A stretch of DNA of 64,000 nucleotides from Auanema rhodensis (lineage: Eukaryota; Nematoda; Chromadorea; Rhabditida; Rhabditidae), in NCBI GenBank assembly GCA_964057225.1, contig OZ059894.1:1240001-1304000 (forward strand), in the 5' to 3' direction. A program made the translations under genes and the position numbers. Positions 11,935-24,555 of this stretch are shown here, in pieces. The notes under the pieces are model-generated. The model did not search any database and was not told the DNA's origin. It saw nothing but the letters and a program-made list of their open reading frames with translations. The first letter of the stretch is position 1. Each line of letters starts with the position of its first letter.

Positions 11935-13338
11935 GTTGAGTTTCCATGTACACTCAACATTGCTTCCAAAAACATTTTGACAAAAATTTTTTCAAAAAAT
12001 TTCGATATAATTTAGCAAAAAGTAGATGTTTTTAGATTCCTTTTTTCAAGGCGAAGACGATGGACAATGTTATTCAACGAAAAAATTAATTCTTCAGGGT
12101 GAAAATCGAGGATATAAGTGTGAACTTATATCAGTTGATATCTCGGTGCATTTTTAAGCTAGCGCAAATCTGATAACACAGATCGACGCAGCTTAAAAAT
12201 CCGCATCGAATGCACTATACTACATTGAGAAACGCTTAATACAAAAATTAGTTATGATCGTTTGAAAAATGATGCATTAGTGTATGTTGAGTTTCCATGT
12301 ACACTCAACATTGCTTCCAAAAACATTTTGACAAAAATTTTTTCAAAAAATTTCAAAATAATTTAGCAAAAAGTAGATGTTTTTAGATTCCTTTTTTCAA
12401 GGCAAAGACGATCGACAATGTTTTTCAACGAAAAAATTAATTCTTCAGGGTGAAAATCGAGGATATAAGTGTGAACTTATATCAGTTGATATCTCGGTGC
12501 ATTTTTAAGCTAGCGCAAATCTGATAACACAGATCGACGCAGCTTAAAAATCCGCATCGAATGCACTATACTACATTGAGAAACGCTTAATACAAAAATT
12601 AGTTATGATCGTTTGAAAAATGATGCATTAGTGTATGTTGAGTTTCCATGTACACTCAACATTGCTTCCAAAAACATTTTGACAAAAATTTTTTCAAAAA
12701 ATTTCAAAATAATTTAGCAAAAAGTAGATGTTTTTAGATTCCTTTTTTCAAGGCAAAGACGATGGACAATGTTATTCAACGAAAAAATTAATTCTTCAGG
12801 GTGAAAATCGAGGATATAAGTGTGAACTTATATCAGTTGATATCTCGGTGCATTTTTAAGCTAGCGCAAATCTGATAACACAGATCGACGCAGCTTAAAA
12901 ATCCGCACCGAATGCACTATATTACATTGAGAAACGCTTAATACAAAAATTAGTTATGATCGTTTGAAAAATGATGCATTAGTGTATGTTGAGTTTCCAT
13001 GTACACTCAACATTGCTTCCAAAAACATTTTGACAAAAATTTTTTCAAAAAATTTGAAAATAATTTAGCAAAAAGTAGATGTTTTTAGATTCCTTTTTTC
13101 AAGGCAAAGACGATGGACAATGTTATTCATCGAAAAAATTAATTCTTCAGGGTGAAAATCGAGGATATAAGTGTGAACTTATATCAGTTGATATCTCGGT
13201 GCATTTTTAAGCTAGCGCAAATCTGATAACACAGATCGACGCAGCTTAAAAATCCGCATCGAATGCACTACATTACATTGAGAAACGCTTAATACAAAAA
13301 TTAGTTATGATCGTTTGAAAAATGATGCATTAGTGTAT
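11935..13338. repeat. 4-monomer HOR unit A-B-C-D/H
   Basis: The order is A (11935), B (12286), C (12637) and a fourth monomer (12988) with D-type ttgaaaat at its start and H-type catcg and ctacatta later. The D/H hybrid marks the likely crossover that removed E, F and G, between about m70 and m143. Confidence 0.75.
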
Positions 13339-16146
13339 GTTGAGTTTCCATGTACACTCAACATTGCTTCCAAAAACATTTTGACAAAAATTTTTTCAAA
13401 AAATTTCGATATAATTTAGCAAAAAGTAGATGTTTTTAGATTCCTTTTTTCAAGGCGAAGACGATGGACAATGTTATTCAACGAAAAAATTAATTCTTCA
13501 GGGTGAAAATCGAGGATATAAGTGTGAACTTATATCAGTTGATATCTCGGTGCATTTTTAAGCTAGCGCAAATCTGATAACACAGATCGACGCAGCTTAA
13601 AAATCCGCATCGAATGCACTATACTACATTGAGAAACGCTTAATACAAAAATTAGTTATGATCGTTTGAAAAATGATGCATTAGTGTATGTTGAGTTTCC
13701 ATGTACACTCAACATTGCTTCCAAAAACATTTTGACAAAAATTTTTTCAAAAAATTTCAAAATAATTTAGCAAAAAGTAGATGTTTTTAGATTCCTTTTT
13801 TCAAGGCAAAGACGATCGACAATGTTTTTCAACGAAAAAATTAATTCTTCAGGGTGAAAATCGAGGATATAAGTGTGAACTTATATCAGTTGATATCTCG
13901 GTGCATTTTTAAGCTAGCGCAAATCTGATAACACAGATCGACGCAGCTTAAAAATCCGCATCGAATGCACTATACTACATTGAGAAACGCTTAATACAAA
14001 AATTAGTTATGATCGTTTGAAAAATGATGCATTAGTGTATGTTGAGTTTCCATGTACACTCAACATTGCTTCCAAAAACATTTTGACAAAAATTTTTTCA
14101 AAAAATTTCAAAATAATTTAGCAAAAAGTAGATGTTTTTAGATTCCTTTTTTCAAGGCAAAGACGATGGACAATGTTATTCAACGAAAAAATTAATTCTT
14201 CAGGGTGAAAATCGAGGATATAAGTGTGAACTTATATCAGTTGATATCTCGGTGCATTTTTAAGCTAGCGCAAATCTGATAACACAGATCGACGCAGCTT
14301 AAAAATCCGCACCGAATGCACTATATTACATTGAGAAACGCTTAATACAAAAATTAGTTATGATCGTTTGAAAAATGATGCATTAGTGTATGTTGAGTTT
14401 CCATGTACACTCAACATTGCTTCCAAAAACATTTTGACAAAAATTTTTTCAAAAAATTTGAAAATAATTTAGCAAAAAGTAGATGTTTTTAGATTCCTTT
14501 TTTCAAGGCAAAGACGATGGACAATGTTATTCAACGAAAAAATTAATTCTTCAGGGTGAAAATCGAGGATATAAGTGTGAACATATATCAGTTGATATCT
14601 CGGTGCATTTTTAAGCTAGCGCAAATCTGATAACACAGATCGACGCAGCTTAAAAATCCGCATCGAATGCACTACACTACATTGAGAAACGCTTAATACA
14701 AAAATTAGTTATGATCGTTTGAAAAATGATGCATTAGTGTATGTTGAGTTTCCATGTACACTCAACATTGCTTCCAAAAACATTTTGACAAAACTTTTTT
14801 CGAAAAATTTCAAAATAATTTAGCAAAAAGTAGATGTTTTTAGATTCCTTTTTTCAAGGCAAAGACGATGGACAATGTTATTCAACGAAAAAATTAATTC
14901 TTCAGGGTGAAAATCGAGGATATAAGTGTGAACTTATATCAGTTGATATCTCGGTGCATTTTTAAGCTAGCGCAAATCTGATAACACAGATCGACGCAGC
15001 TTAAAAATCCGCATCGAATGCACTATACTACTTTGAGAAACGCTTAATACAAAAATTAGTTATGATCGTTTGAAAAATGATGCATTAGTGTATGTTGAGT
15101 TTCCATGTACACTCAACATTGCTTCCAAAAACATTTTGACAAAAATTTTTTCGAAAAATTTCAAAATAATTTAGCAAAAAGTAGATGTTTTTAAATTCCT
15201 TTTTTCAAGGCAAAGACGATGGACAATGTTTTTCAACGAAAAAATTAATTCTTCAGGGTGAAAATCGAGGATATAAGTGTGAACTTATATCAGTTGATAT
15301 CTCGGTGCATTTTTAAGCTAGCGCAAATCTGATAACACGGATCGACGCAGCTTAAAAATCCGCATCGAATGCACTATACTACATTGAGAAACGCTTAATA
15401 CAAAAATTAATTATGATCGTTTGAAAAATGATGCATTAGTGTATGTTGAGTTTCCATGTACACTCAACATTGCTTCCAAAAACATTTTGACAAAAATTTT
15501 TTCGAAAAATTTCAAAATAATTTAGCAAAAAGTAGATGTTTTTAGATTCCTTTTTTCAAGGCAAAGACGATGGACAATGTTTTTCAACGAAAAAATTAAT
15601 TCTTCAGGGTGAAAATCGAGGATATAAGTGTGAACTTATATCAGTTGATATCTCGGTGCATTTTTAAGCTAGCGCAAATCTGATAACACAGATCGACGCA
15701 GCTTAAAAATCCGCATTGAATGCACTATACTACATTGAGAAACGCTTTATACAAAAATTAGTTATGATCGTTTGAAAAATGATGCATTAGTGTATGTTGA
15801 GTTTCCATGTACACTCAACATTGCTTCCAAAAACATTTTGACAAAAATTTTTTCAAAAAATTTCAAAATAATTTAGCAAAAAGTAGATGTTTTTAGATTC
15901 CTTTTTCCAAGGCAAAGACGATGGACAATGTTATTCATCGAAAAAATTAATTCTTCAGGGTGAAAATCGAGGATATAAGTGTGAACTTATATCAGTTGAT
16001 ATCTCGGTGCATTTTTAAGCTAGCGCAAATCTGATAACACAGATCGACGCAGCTTAAAAATCCGCATCGAATGCACTACATTACATTGAGAAACGCTTAA
16101 TACAAAAATTAGTTATGATCGTTTGAAAAATGATGCATTAGTGTAT
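13339..16146. repeat. Canonical 8-monomer HOR unit A-B-C-D-E-F-G-H (2808 bp)
   Basis: All eight types appear once and in order: A 13339, B 13690, C 14041, D 14392, E 14743, F 15094, G 15445, H 15796. The same order with A missing recurs at 21398-23853, so this is the best candidate for the parent HOR of the left domain. The E monomer ends in 'actacttt', a marker common in the right part of the window and otherwise almost absent on the left. Confidence 0.82.
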
Positions 16147-18940
16147 GTTGAGTTTCCATGTACACTCAACATTGCTTCCAAAAACATTTTGACAAAAATT
16201 TTTTCGAAAAATTTCAAAATAATTTAGCAAAAAGTAGATGTTTTTAAATTCCTTTTTTCAAGGCAAAGACGATGGACAATGTTTTTCAACGAAAAAATTA
16301 ATTCTTCAGGGTGAAAATCGAGGATATAAGTGTGAACTTATATCAGTTGATATCTCGGTGCATTTTTAAGCTAGCGCAAATCTGATAACACGGATCGACG
16401 CAGCTTAAAAATCCGCATCGAATGCACTATACTACATTGAGAAACGCTTAATACAAAAATTAATTATGATCGTTTGAAAAATGATGCATTAGTGTATGTT
16501 GAGTTTCCATGTACACTCAACATTGCTTCCAAAAATTTTTTCGAAAAATTTCAAAATAATTTAGCAAAAAGTAGATGTTTTTAGATTCCTTTTTTTAAGG
16601 CAAAGACGATGGACAATGTTTTTCAACGAAAAAATTAATTCTTCAGGGTGAAAATCGAGGATATAAGTGTGAACTTATATCAGTTGATATCTCGGTGCAT
16701 TTTTAAGCTAGCGCAAATCTGATAGCACAGATCGACGCAGCTTAAAAATCCGCATTGAATGCACTATACTACATTGAGAAACGCTTTATACAAAAATTAG
16801 TTATGATCGTTTGAAAAATGATGCATTAGTGTATGTTGAGTTTCCATGTACACTCAACATTGCTTCCAAAAACATTTTGACAAAAATTTTTTCAAAAAAT
16901 TTCAAAATAATTTAGCAAAAAGTAGATGTTTTTAGATTCCTTTTTCCAAGGCAAAGACGATGGACAATGTTATTCATCGAAAAAATTAATTCTTCAGGGT
17001 GAAAATCGAGGATATAAGTGTGAACTTATATCAGTTGATATCTCGGTGCATTTTTAAGCTAGCGCAAATCTGATACCACAGATCGACGCAGCTTAAAAAT
17101 CCGCATCGAATGCACTATACTACATTGAGAAACGCTTAATACAAAAATTAGTTATGATCGTTTGAAAAATGATGCATTAGTGTATGTTGAGTTTCCATGT
17201 ACACTCAACATTGCTTCCAAAAACATTTTGACAAAAATTTTTTCAAAAAATTTCAAAATAATTTAGCAAAAAGTAGATGTTTTTAGATTCCTTTTTTCAA
17301 GGCAAAAACGATGGACAATGTTATTCAACGAAAAAATTAATTCTTCAGGGTGAAAATCGAGGATATAAGTGTGAACTTATATCAGTTGATATCTCGGTGC
17401 ATTTTTAAGCTAGCGCAAATCTGATAACACAGATCGACGCAGCTTAAAAATCCGCATCGAATGCACTATACTACATTGAGAAACGCTTAATACAAAAATT
17501 AGTTATGATCGTTTGAAAAATGATGCATTAGTGTATGTTGAGTTTCCATGTACACTCAACATTGCTTCCAAAAACATTTTGACAAAAATTTTTTCAAAAA
17601 ATTTCAAAATAATTTAGCAAAAAGTAGATGTTTTTAGATTCCTTTTTCCAAGGCAAAGACGATGGACAATGTTATTCATCGAAAAAATTAATTCTTCAGG
17701 GTGAAAATCGAGGATATAAGTGTGAACTTATATCAGTTGATATCTCGGTGCATTTTTAAGCTAGCGCAAATCTGATACCACAGATCGACGCAGCTTAAAA
17801 ATCCGCATCGAATGCACTATACTACATTGAGAAACGCTTAATACAAAAATTAGTTATGATCGTTTGAAAAATGATGCATTAGTGTATGTTGAGTTTCCAT
17901 GTACACTCAACATTGCTTCCAAAAACATTTTGACAAAAATGTTTTCGGAAAATTTCAAAATAATTTAGCAAAAAGTAGATGTTTTTAGATTCCTTTTTTC
18001 AAGGCAAAGACGATGGACAATGTTTTTCAACGAAAAAATTAATTCTTCAGGGTGAAAATCGAGGATATAAGTGTGAACTTATATCAGTTGATATCTCGGT
18101 GCATTTTTAAGCTAGCGCAAATCTGATAACACAGATCGACGCAGCTTAAAAATCCGCATCGAATGCACTATACTACATTGAGAAACGCTTTATACAAAAA
18201 TTAGTTATGATCGTTTGAAAAATGATGCATTAGTGTATGTTGAGTTTCCATGTACACTCAACATTGCTTCCAAAAACATTTTGACAAAAATTTTTTCAAA
18301 AAATTTCAAAATAATTTAGCAAAAAGTAGATGTTTTTAGATTCCTTTTTTCAAGGCAAAAACGATGGACAATGTTATTCAACGAAAAAATTAATTCTTCA
18401 GGGTGAAAATCGAGGATATAAGTGTGAACTTATATCAGTTGATATCTCGGTGCATTTTTAAGCTAGCGCAAATCTGATAACACAGATCGACGCAGCTTAA
18501 AAATCCGCATTGAATGCACTATACTACATTGAGAAACGCTTAATACAAAAATTAGTTATGATCGTTTGAAAAATGATGCATTAGTGTATGTTGAGTTTCC
18601 ATGTACACTCAACATTGCTTCCAAAAACATTTTGACAAAACTTTTTTCGAAAAATTTCAAAATAATTTAGCAAAAAGTAGATGTTTTTAGATTCCTTTTT
18701 TCAAGGCAAAGACGATGGACAATGTTATTCAACGAAAAAATTAATTCTTCAGGGTGAAAATCGAGGATATAAGTGTGAACTTATATCAGTTGATATCTCG
18801 GTGCATTTTTAAGCTAGCGCAAATCTGATAACACAGATCGACGCAGCTTAAAAATCCGCATCGAATGCACTACATTACATTGAGAAACGCTTAATACAAA
18901 AATTAGTTATGATCGTTTGAAAAATGATGCATTAGTGTAT
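16147..18940. repeat. Extra F-G-H amplification and derived monomers
   Basis: After the canonical unit, F (16147), G (16498, with the 14-bp deletion) and H (16835) repeat without A to E. They are followed by a monomer with 'ggcaaaaacg' (17186), another H (17537), a G-like monomer (17888), another 'ggcaaaaacg' monomer (18239) and an E (18590). The H copies at 16835 and 17537 share the private 'gataccac', showing they are duplicates of each other at a 702-bp distance. Confidence 0.72.
16498..16834. repeat. 337-bp monomer with a 14-bp deletion
   Basis: This G-type monomer reads gcttccaaaaatttttt where the others have cattttgacaaaaa between the two A5 runs, so 14 bases are missing. The A5 run is present on both sides of the lost segment, which is the signature of slippage or microhomology repair. 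It also has private changes: gatagcac, and an extra t in place of c before 'aagg'. It is the only shortened monomer apart from the 350-bp one. Confidence 0.95.
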
Positions 18941-19291
18941 GTTGAGTTTCCATGTACACTCAACATTGCTTCCAAAAACATTTTGACAAAAATTTTTTCA
19001 AAAAATTTCGATATAATTTAGCAAAAAGTAGATGTTTTTAGATTCCTTTTTTCAAGGCGAAGACGATGGACAATGTTATTCAACGAAAAAATTAATTCTT
19101 CAGGGTGAAAATCGAGGATATAAGTGTGAACTTATATCAGTTGATATCTCGGTGCATTTTTAAGCTAGCGCAAATCTGATAACACAGATCGACGCAGCTT
19201 AAAAATCCGCATCGAATGCACTATACTACATTGAGAAACGCTTAATACAAAAATTAGTTATGATCGTTTGAAAAATGATGCATTAGTGTAT

Positions 19292-21397
19292 GTTGAGTTT
19301 CCATGTACACTCAACATTGCTTCCAAAAACATTTTGACAAAAATTTTTTCAAAAAATTTCAAAATAATTTAGCAAAAAGTAGATGTTTTTAGATTCCTTT
19401 TTTCAAGGCAAAGACGATCGACAATGTTTTTCAACGAAAAAATTAATTCTTCAGGGTGAAAATCGAGGATATAAGTGTGAACTTATATCAGTTGATATCT
19501 CGGTGCATTTTTAAGCTAGCGCAAATCTGATAACACAGATCGACGCAGCTTAAAAATCCGCATCGAATGCACTATACTACATTGAGAAACGCTTAATACA
19601 AAAATTAGTTATGATCGTTTGAAAAATGATGCATTAGTGTATGTTGAGTTTCCATGTACACTCAACATTGCTTCCAAAAACATTTTGACAAAAATTTTTT
19701 CAAAAAATTTCAAAATAATTTAGCAAAAAGTAGATGTTTTTAGATTCCTTTTTTCAAGGCAAAGACGATGGACAATGTTATTCAACGAAAAAATTAATTC
19801 TTCAGGGTGAAAATCGAGGATATAAGTGTGAACTTATATCAGTTGATATCTCGGTGCATTTTTAAGCTAGCGCAAATCTGATAACACAGATCGACGCAGC
19901 TTAAAAATCCGCACCGAATGCACTATATTACATTGAGAAACGCTTAATACAAAAATTAGTTATGATTGTTTGAAAAATGATGCATTAGTGTATGTTGAGT
20001 TTCCATGTACACTCAACATTGCTTCCAAAAACATTTTGACAAAAATTTTTTCAAAAAATTTCAAAATAATTTAGCAAAAAGTAGATGTTTTTAGATTTCT
20101 TTTTTCAAGGCAAAGACGATGGACAATGTTATTCAACGAAAAAATTAATTCTTCAGGGTGAAAATCGAGGATATAAGTGTGAACTTATATCAGTTGATAT
20201 CTCGGTGCATTTTTAAGCTAGCGCAAATCTGATAACACAGATCGACGCAGCTTAAAAATCCGCATCGAATGCACTATACTACATTGAGAAACGCTTAATA
20301 CAAAAATTAGTTATGATCGTTTGAAAAATGATGCATTAGTGTATGTTGAGTTTCCATGTACACTCAACATTGCTTCCAAAAACATTTTGACAAAAATTTT
20401 TTCAAAAAATTTCAAAATAATTTAGCAAAAAGTAGATGTTTTTAGATTCCTTTTTTCGAGGCAAAGACGATCGACAATGTTTTTCAACGAAAAAATTAAT
20501 TCTTCAGGGTGAAAATCGAGGATATAAGTGTGAACTTATATCAGTTGATATCTCGGTGCATTTTTAAGCTAGCGCAAATCTGATAACACAGATCGACGCA
20601 GCTTAAAAATCCGCATCGAATGCACTATACTACATTGAGAAACGCTTAATACAAAAATTAGTTATGATCGTTTGAAAAATGATGCATTAGTGTATGTTGA
20701 GTTTCCATGTACACTCAACATTGCTTCCAAAAACATTTTGACAAAAATTTTTTCAAAAAATTTCAAAATAATTTAGCAAAAAGTAGATGTTTTTAGATTC
20801 CTTTTTTTAAGGCAAAGACGATGGACAATGTTATTCAACGAAAAAATTAATTCTTCAGGGTGAAAATCGAGGATATAAGTGTGAACTTATATCAGTTGAT
20901 ATCTCGGTGCATTTTTAAGCTAGCGCAAATCTGATAACACAGATCGACGCAGCTTAAAAATCCGCACCGAATGCACTATATTACATTGAGAAACGCTTAA
21001 TACAAAAATTAGTTATGATTGTTTGAAAAATGATGCATTAGTGTATGTTGAGTTTCCATGTACACTCAACATTGCTTCCAAAAACATTTTGACAAAAATT
21101 TTTTCAAAAAATTTCAAAATAATTTAGCAAAAAGTAGATGTTTTTAGATTTCTTTTTTCAAGGCAAAGACGATGGACAATGTTATTCAACGAAAAAATTA
21201 ATTCTTCAGGGTGAAAATCGAGGATATAAGTGTGAACTTATATCAGTTGATATCTCGGTGCATTTTTAAGCTAGCGCAAATCTGATAACACAGATCGACG
21301 CAGCTTAAAAATCCGCATCGAATGCACTATACTACATTGAGAAACGCTTAATACAAAAATTAGTTATGATCGTTTGAAAAATGATGCATTAGTGTAT
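19292..21397. repeat. Tandem pair of 3-monomer HOR units (1053 bp each)
   Basis: Two trimers of B, C and a 'gatttct' monomer occupy 19292-20344 and 20345-21397. Both C copies share the rare t325 ('gattgttt') and both third monomers share 'gatttct', proving a direct tandem duplication. Private changes ('tttttcgagg' at 20345, 'ttttttaagg' at 20696) arose afterwards. The A monomer at 18941 precedes only the first trimer. Confidence 0.8.
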
Positions 21398-23853
21398 GTT
21401 GAGTTTCCATGTACACTCAACATTGCTTCCAAAAACATTTTGACAAAAATTTTTTCAAAAAATTTCAAAATAATTTAGCAAAAAGTAGATGTTTTTAGAT
21501 TCCTTTTTCCAAGGCAAAGACGATCGACAATGTTTTTCAACGAAAAAATTAATTCTTCAGGGTGAAAATCGAGGATATAAGTGTGAACTTATATCAGTTG
21601 ATATCTCGGTGCATTTTTAAGCTAGCGCAAATCTGATAACACAGATCGACGCAGCTTAAAAATCCGCATCGAATGCACTATACTACATTGAGAAACGCTT
21701 AATACAAAAATTAGTTATGATCGTTTGAAAAATGATGCATTAGTGTATGTTGAGTTTCCATGTACACTCAACATTGCTTCCAAAAACATTTTGACAAAAA
21801 TTTTTTCAAAAAATTTCAAAATAATTTAGCAAAAAGTAGATGTTTTTAGATTCCTTTTTTCAAGGCAAAGACGATGGACAATGTTATTCAACGAAAAAAT
21901 TAATTCTTCAGGGTGAAAATCGAGGATATAAGTGTGAACTTATATCAGTTGATATCTCGGTGCATTTTCAAGCTAGCGCAAATCTGATAACACAGATCGA
22001 CGCAGCTTAAAAATCCGCACCGAATGCACTATATTACATTGAGAAACGCTTAATACAAAAATAAGTTATGATCGTTTGAAAAATGATGCATTAGTGTATG
22101 TTGAGTTTCCATGTACACTCAACATTGCTTCCAAAAACATTTTGACAAAAATTTTTTCGAAAAATTTCAAAATAATTTAGCAAAAAGTAGATGTTTTTAG
22201 ATTCCTTTTTTCAAGGCAAAGACGATGGACAATGTTATTCAACGAAAAAATTAATTCTTCAGGGTGAAAATTGAGGATATAAGTGTGAACATATATCAGT
22301 TGATATCTCGGTGCATTTTTAAGCTAGCGCAAATCTGATAACACAGATCGACGCAGCTTAAAAATCCGCATCGAATGCACTACACTACATTGAGAAACGC
22401 TTAATACAAAAATTAGTTATGATCGTTTGAAAAATGATGCATTAGTGTATGTTGAGTTTCCATGTACACTCAACATTGCTTCCAAAAACATTTTGACAAA
22501 ACTTTTTTCGAAAAATTTCAAAATAATTTAGCAAAAAGTAGATGTTTTTAGATTCCTTTTTTCAAGGCAAAGACGATGGACAATGTTATTCAACGAAAAA
22601 ATTAATTCTTCAGGGTGAAAATCGAGGATATAAGTGTGAACTTATATCAGTTGATATCTCGGTGCATTTTTAAGCTAGCGCAAATCTGATAACACAGATC
22701 GACGCAGCTTAAAAATCCGCATCGAATGCACTATACTACATTGAGAAACGCTTAATACAAAAATTAGTTATGATCGTTTGAAAAATGATGCATTAGTGTA
22801 TGTTGAGTTTCCATGTACACTCAACATTGCTTCCAAAAACATTTTGACAAAAATTTTTTCGAAAAATTTCAAAATAATTTAGCAAAAAGTAGATGTTTTT
22901 AAATTCCTTTTTTCAAGGCAAAGACGATGGACAATGTTTTTCAACGAAAAAATTAATTCTTCAGGGTGAAAATCGAGGATATAAGTGTGAACTTATATCA
23001 GTTGATATCTCGGTGCATTTTTAAGCTAGCGCAAATCTGATAACACGGATCGACGCAGCTTAAAAATCCGCATCGAATGCACTATACTACATTGAGAAAC
23101 GCTTAATACAAAAATTAATTATGATCGTTTGAAAAATGATGCATTAGTGTATGTTGAGTTTCCATGTACACTCAACATTGCTTCCAAAAACATTTTGACA
23201 AAAATTTTTTCGAAAAATTTCAAAATAATTTAGAAAAAGTAGATGTTTTTAGATTCCTTTTTTCAAGGCAAAGACGATGGACAATGTTTTTCAACGAAAA
23301 AATTAATTCTTCAGGGTGAAAATCGAGGATATAAGTGTGAACTTATATCAGTTGATATCTCGGTGCATTTTTAAGCTAGCGCAAATCTGATAACACAGAT
23401 CGACGCAGCTTAAAAATCCGCATTGAATGCACTATACTACATTGAGAAACGCTTTATACAAAAATTAGTTATGATCGTTTGAAAAATGATGCATTAGTGT
23501 ATGTTGAGTTTCCATGTACACTCAACATTGCTTCCAAAAACATTTTGACAAAAATTTTTTCAAAAAATTTCAAAATAATTTAGCAAAAAGTAGATGTTTT
23601 TAGATTCCTTTTTCCAAGGCAAAGACGATGGACAATGTTATTCATCGAAAAAATTAATTCTTCAGGGTGAAAATCGAGGATATAAGTGTGAACTTATATC
23701 AGTTGATATCTCGGTGCATTTTTAAGCTAGCGCAAATCTGATAACACAGATCGACGCAGCTTAAAAATCCGCATCGAATGCACTATACTACATTGAGAAA
23801 CGCTTAATACAAAAATTAGTTATGATCGTTTGAAAAATGATGCATTAGTGTAT
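21398..23853. repeat. 7-monomer HOR unit B-C-D-E-F-G-H
   Basis: The canonical order is kept but A is absent: B 21398, C 21749, D 22100, E 22451, F 22802, G 23153, H 23503. The C copy has private c221 and 'aaataagtta'. The G copy is 350 bp. This is the last unit of the left domain before the junction monomer. Confidence 0.8.
23153..23502. repeat. 350-bp monomer with a 1-bp deletion
   Basis: The monomer reads 'tagaaaaag' where the others read 'tagcaaaaag', a single missing c at m82. It shifts every later monomer start by one base. It is otherwise a typical G monomer with gtttttc, attgaat and ctttatac. Confidence 0.93.
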
Positions 23854-24204
23854 GTTGAGTTTCCATGTACACTCAACATTGCTTCCAAAAACATTTTGAC
23901 AAAAATTTTTTCAAAAAATTTCAAAATAATTTAGCAAAAAGTAGATGTTTTTAGATTCCTTTTTTCAAGGCAAAGACGATCGACAATGTTTTTCAACGAA
24001 AAAATTAATTCTTCAGGGTGAAAATCGAGGATATAAGTGTGAACTTATATCAGTTGATATCTCGGTGCATTTTTAAGCTAGCGCAAATCTGATAACACAG
24101 ATCGACGCAGCTTGAAAATCCGCATCGAATGCACTATACTACTTTGAGAAACGCTTAATAAAAAAATTAGTTATGATCGTTTGAAAAATGATGCATTAGT
24201 GTAT
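23854..24204. repeat. Chimeric junction monomer between left and middle domains
   Basis: Up to m138 this monomer is type B (gatcg at m125-129, gtttttc around m138). From m261 on it has the middle-domain markers cttgaaaat and actacttt. The switch lies between 23991 and 24114. The next monomers continue as middle type, apart from cttaaaaat at 24205. It also has a private c-to-a change giving 'aataaaaaaatt'. Confidence 0.75.
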
Positions 24205-24555
24205 GTTGAGTTTCCATGTACACTCAACATTGCTTCCAAAAACATTTTGACAAAAATTTTTTCGAAAAATTTCAAAATAATTTAGCAAAAAGTAGATGTT
24301 TTTAGATTCCTTTTTTCAAGGCAAAGACGATGGACAATGTTATTCAACGAAAAAATTAATTCTTCAGGGTGAAAATCGAGGATATAAGTGTGAACTTATA
24401 TCAGTTGATATCTCGGTGCATTTTTAAGCTAGCGCAAATCTGATAACACAGATCGACGCAGCTTAAAAATCCGCATCTAATGCACTATACTACTTTGAGA
24501 AACGCTTAATACAAAAATTAGTTATGATCGTTTGAAAAATGATGCATTAGTGTAT

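Larger units (their letters stand above)
1..23853. repeat. Left HOR domain (monomer types A to H)
   Basis: These 68 monomers nearly all keep A at m261 (cttaaaaat) and fall into recognisable types. A has cgatata and ggcga. B has gatcg and gtttttc. C has caccg and ctatatta. D has ttgaaaat and gaacatat. E has aaactttttt. F has cacggatc and aattaatta. G has attgaat and ctttatac. H has ttttcc and catcg. A is nearly always followed by B, and the remaining order is preserved with members skipped, as expected from unequal exchange within one ancestral multimer. Recombinant types also occur, such as the monomer at 9829, which has an E-like start and B-like gatcg. Confidence 0.85.
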
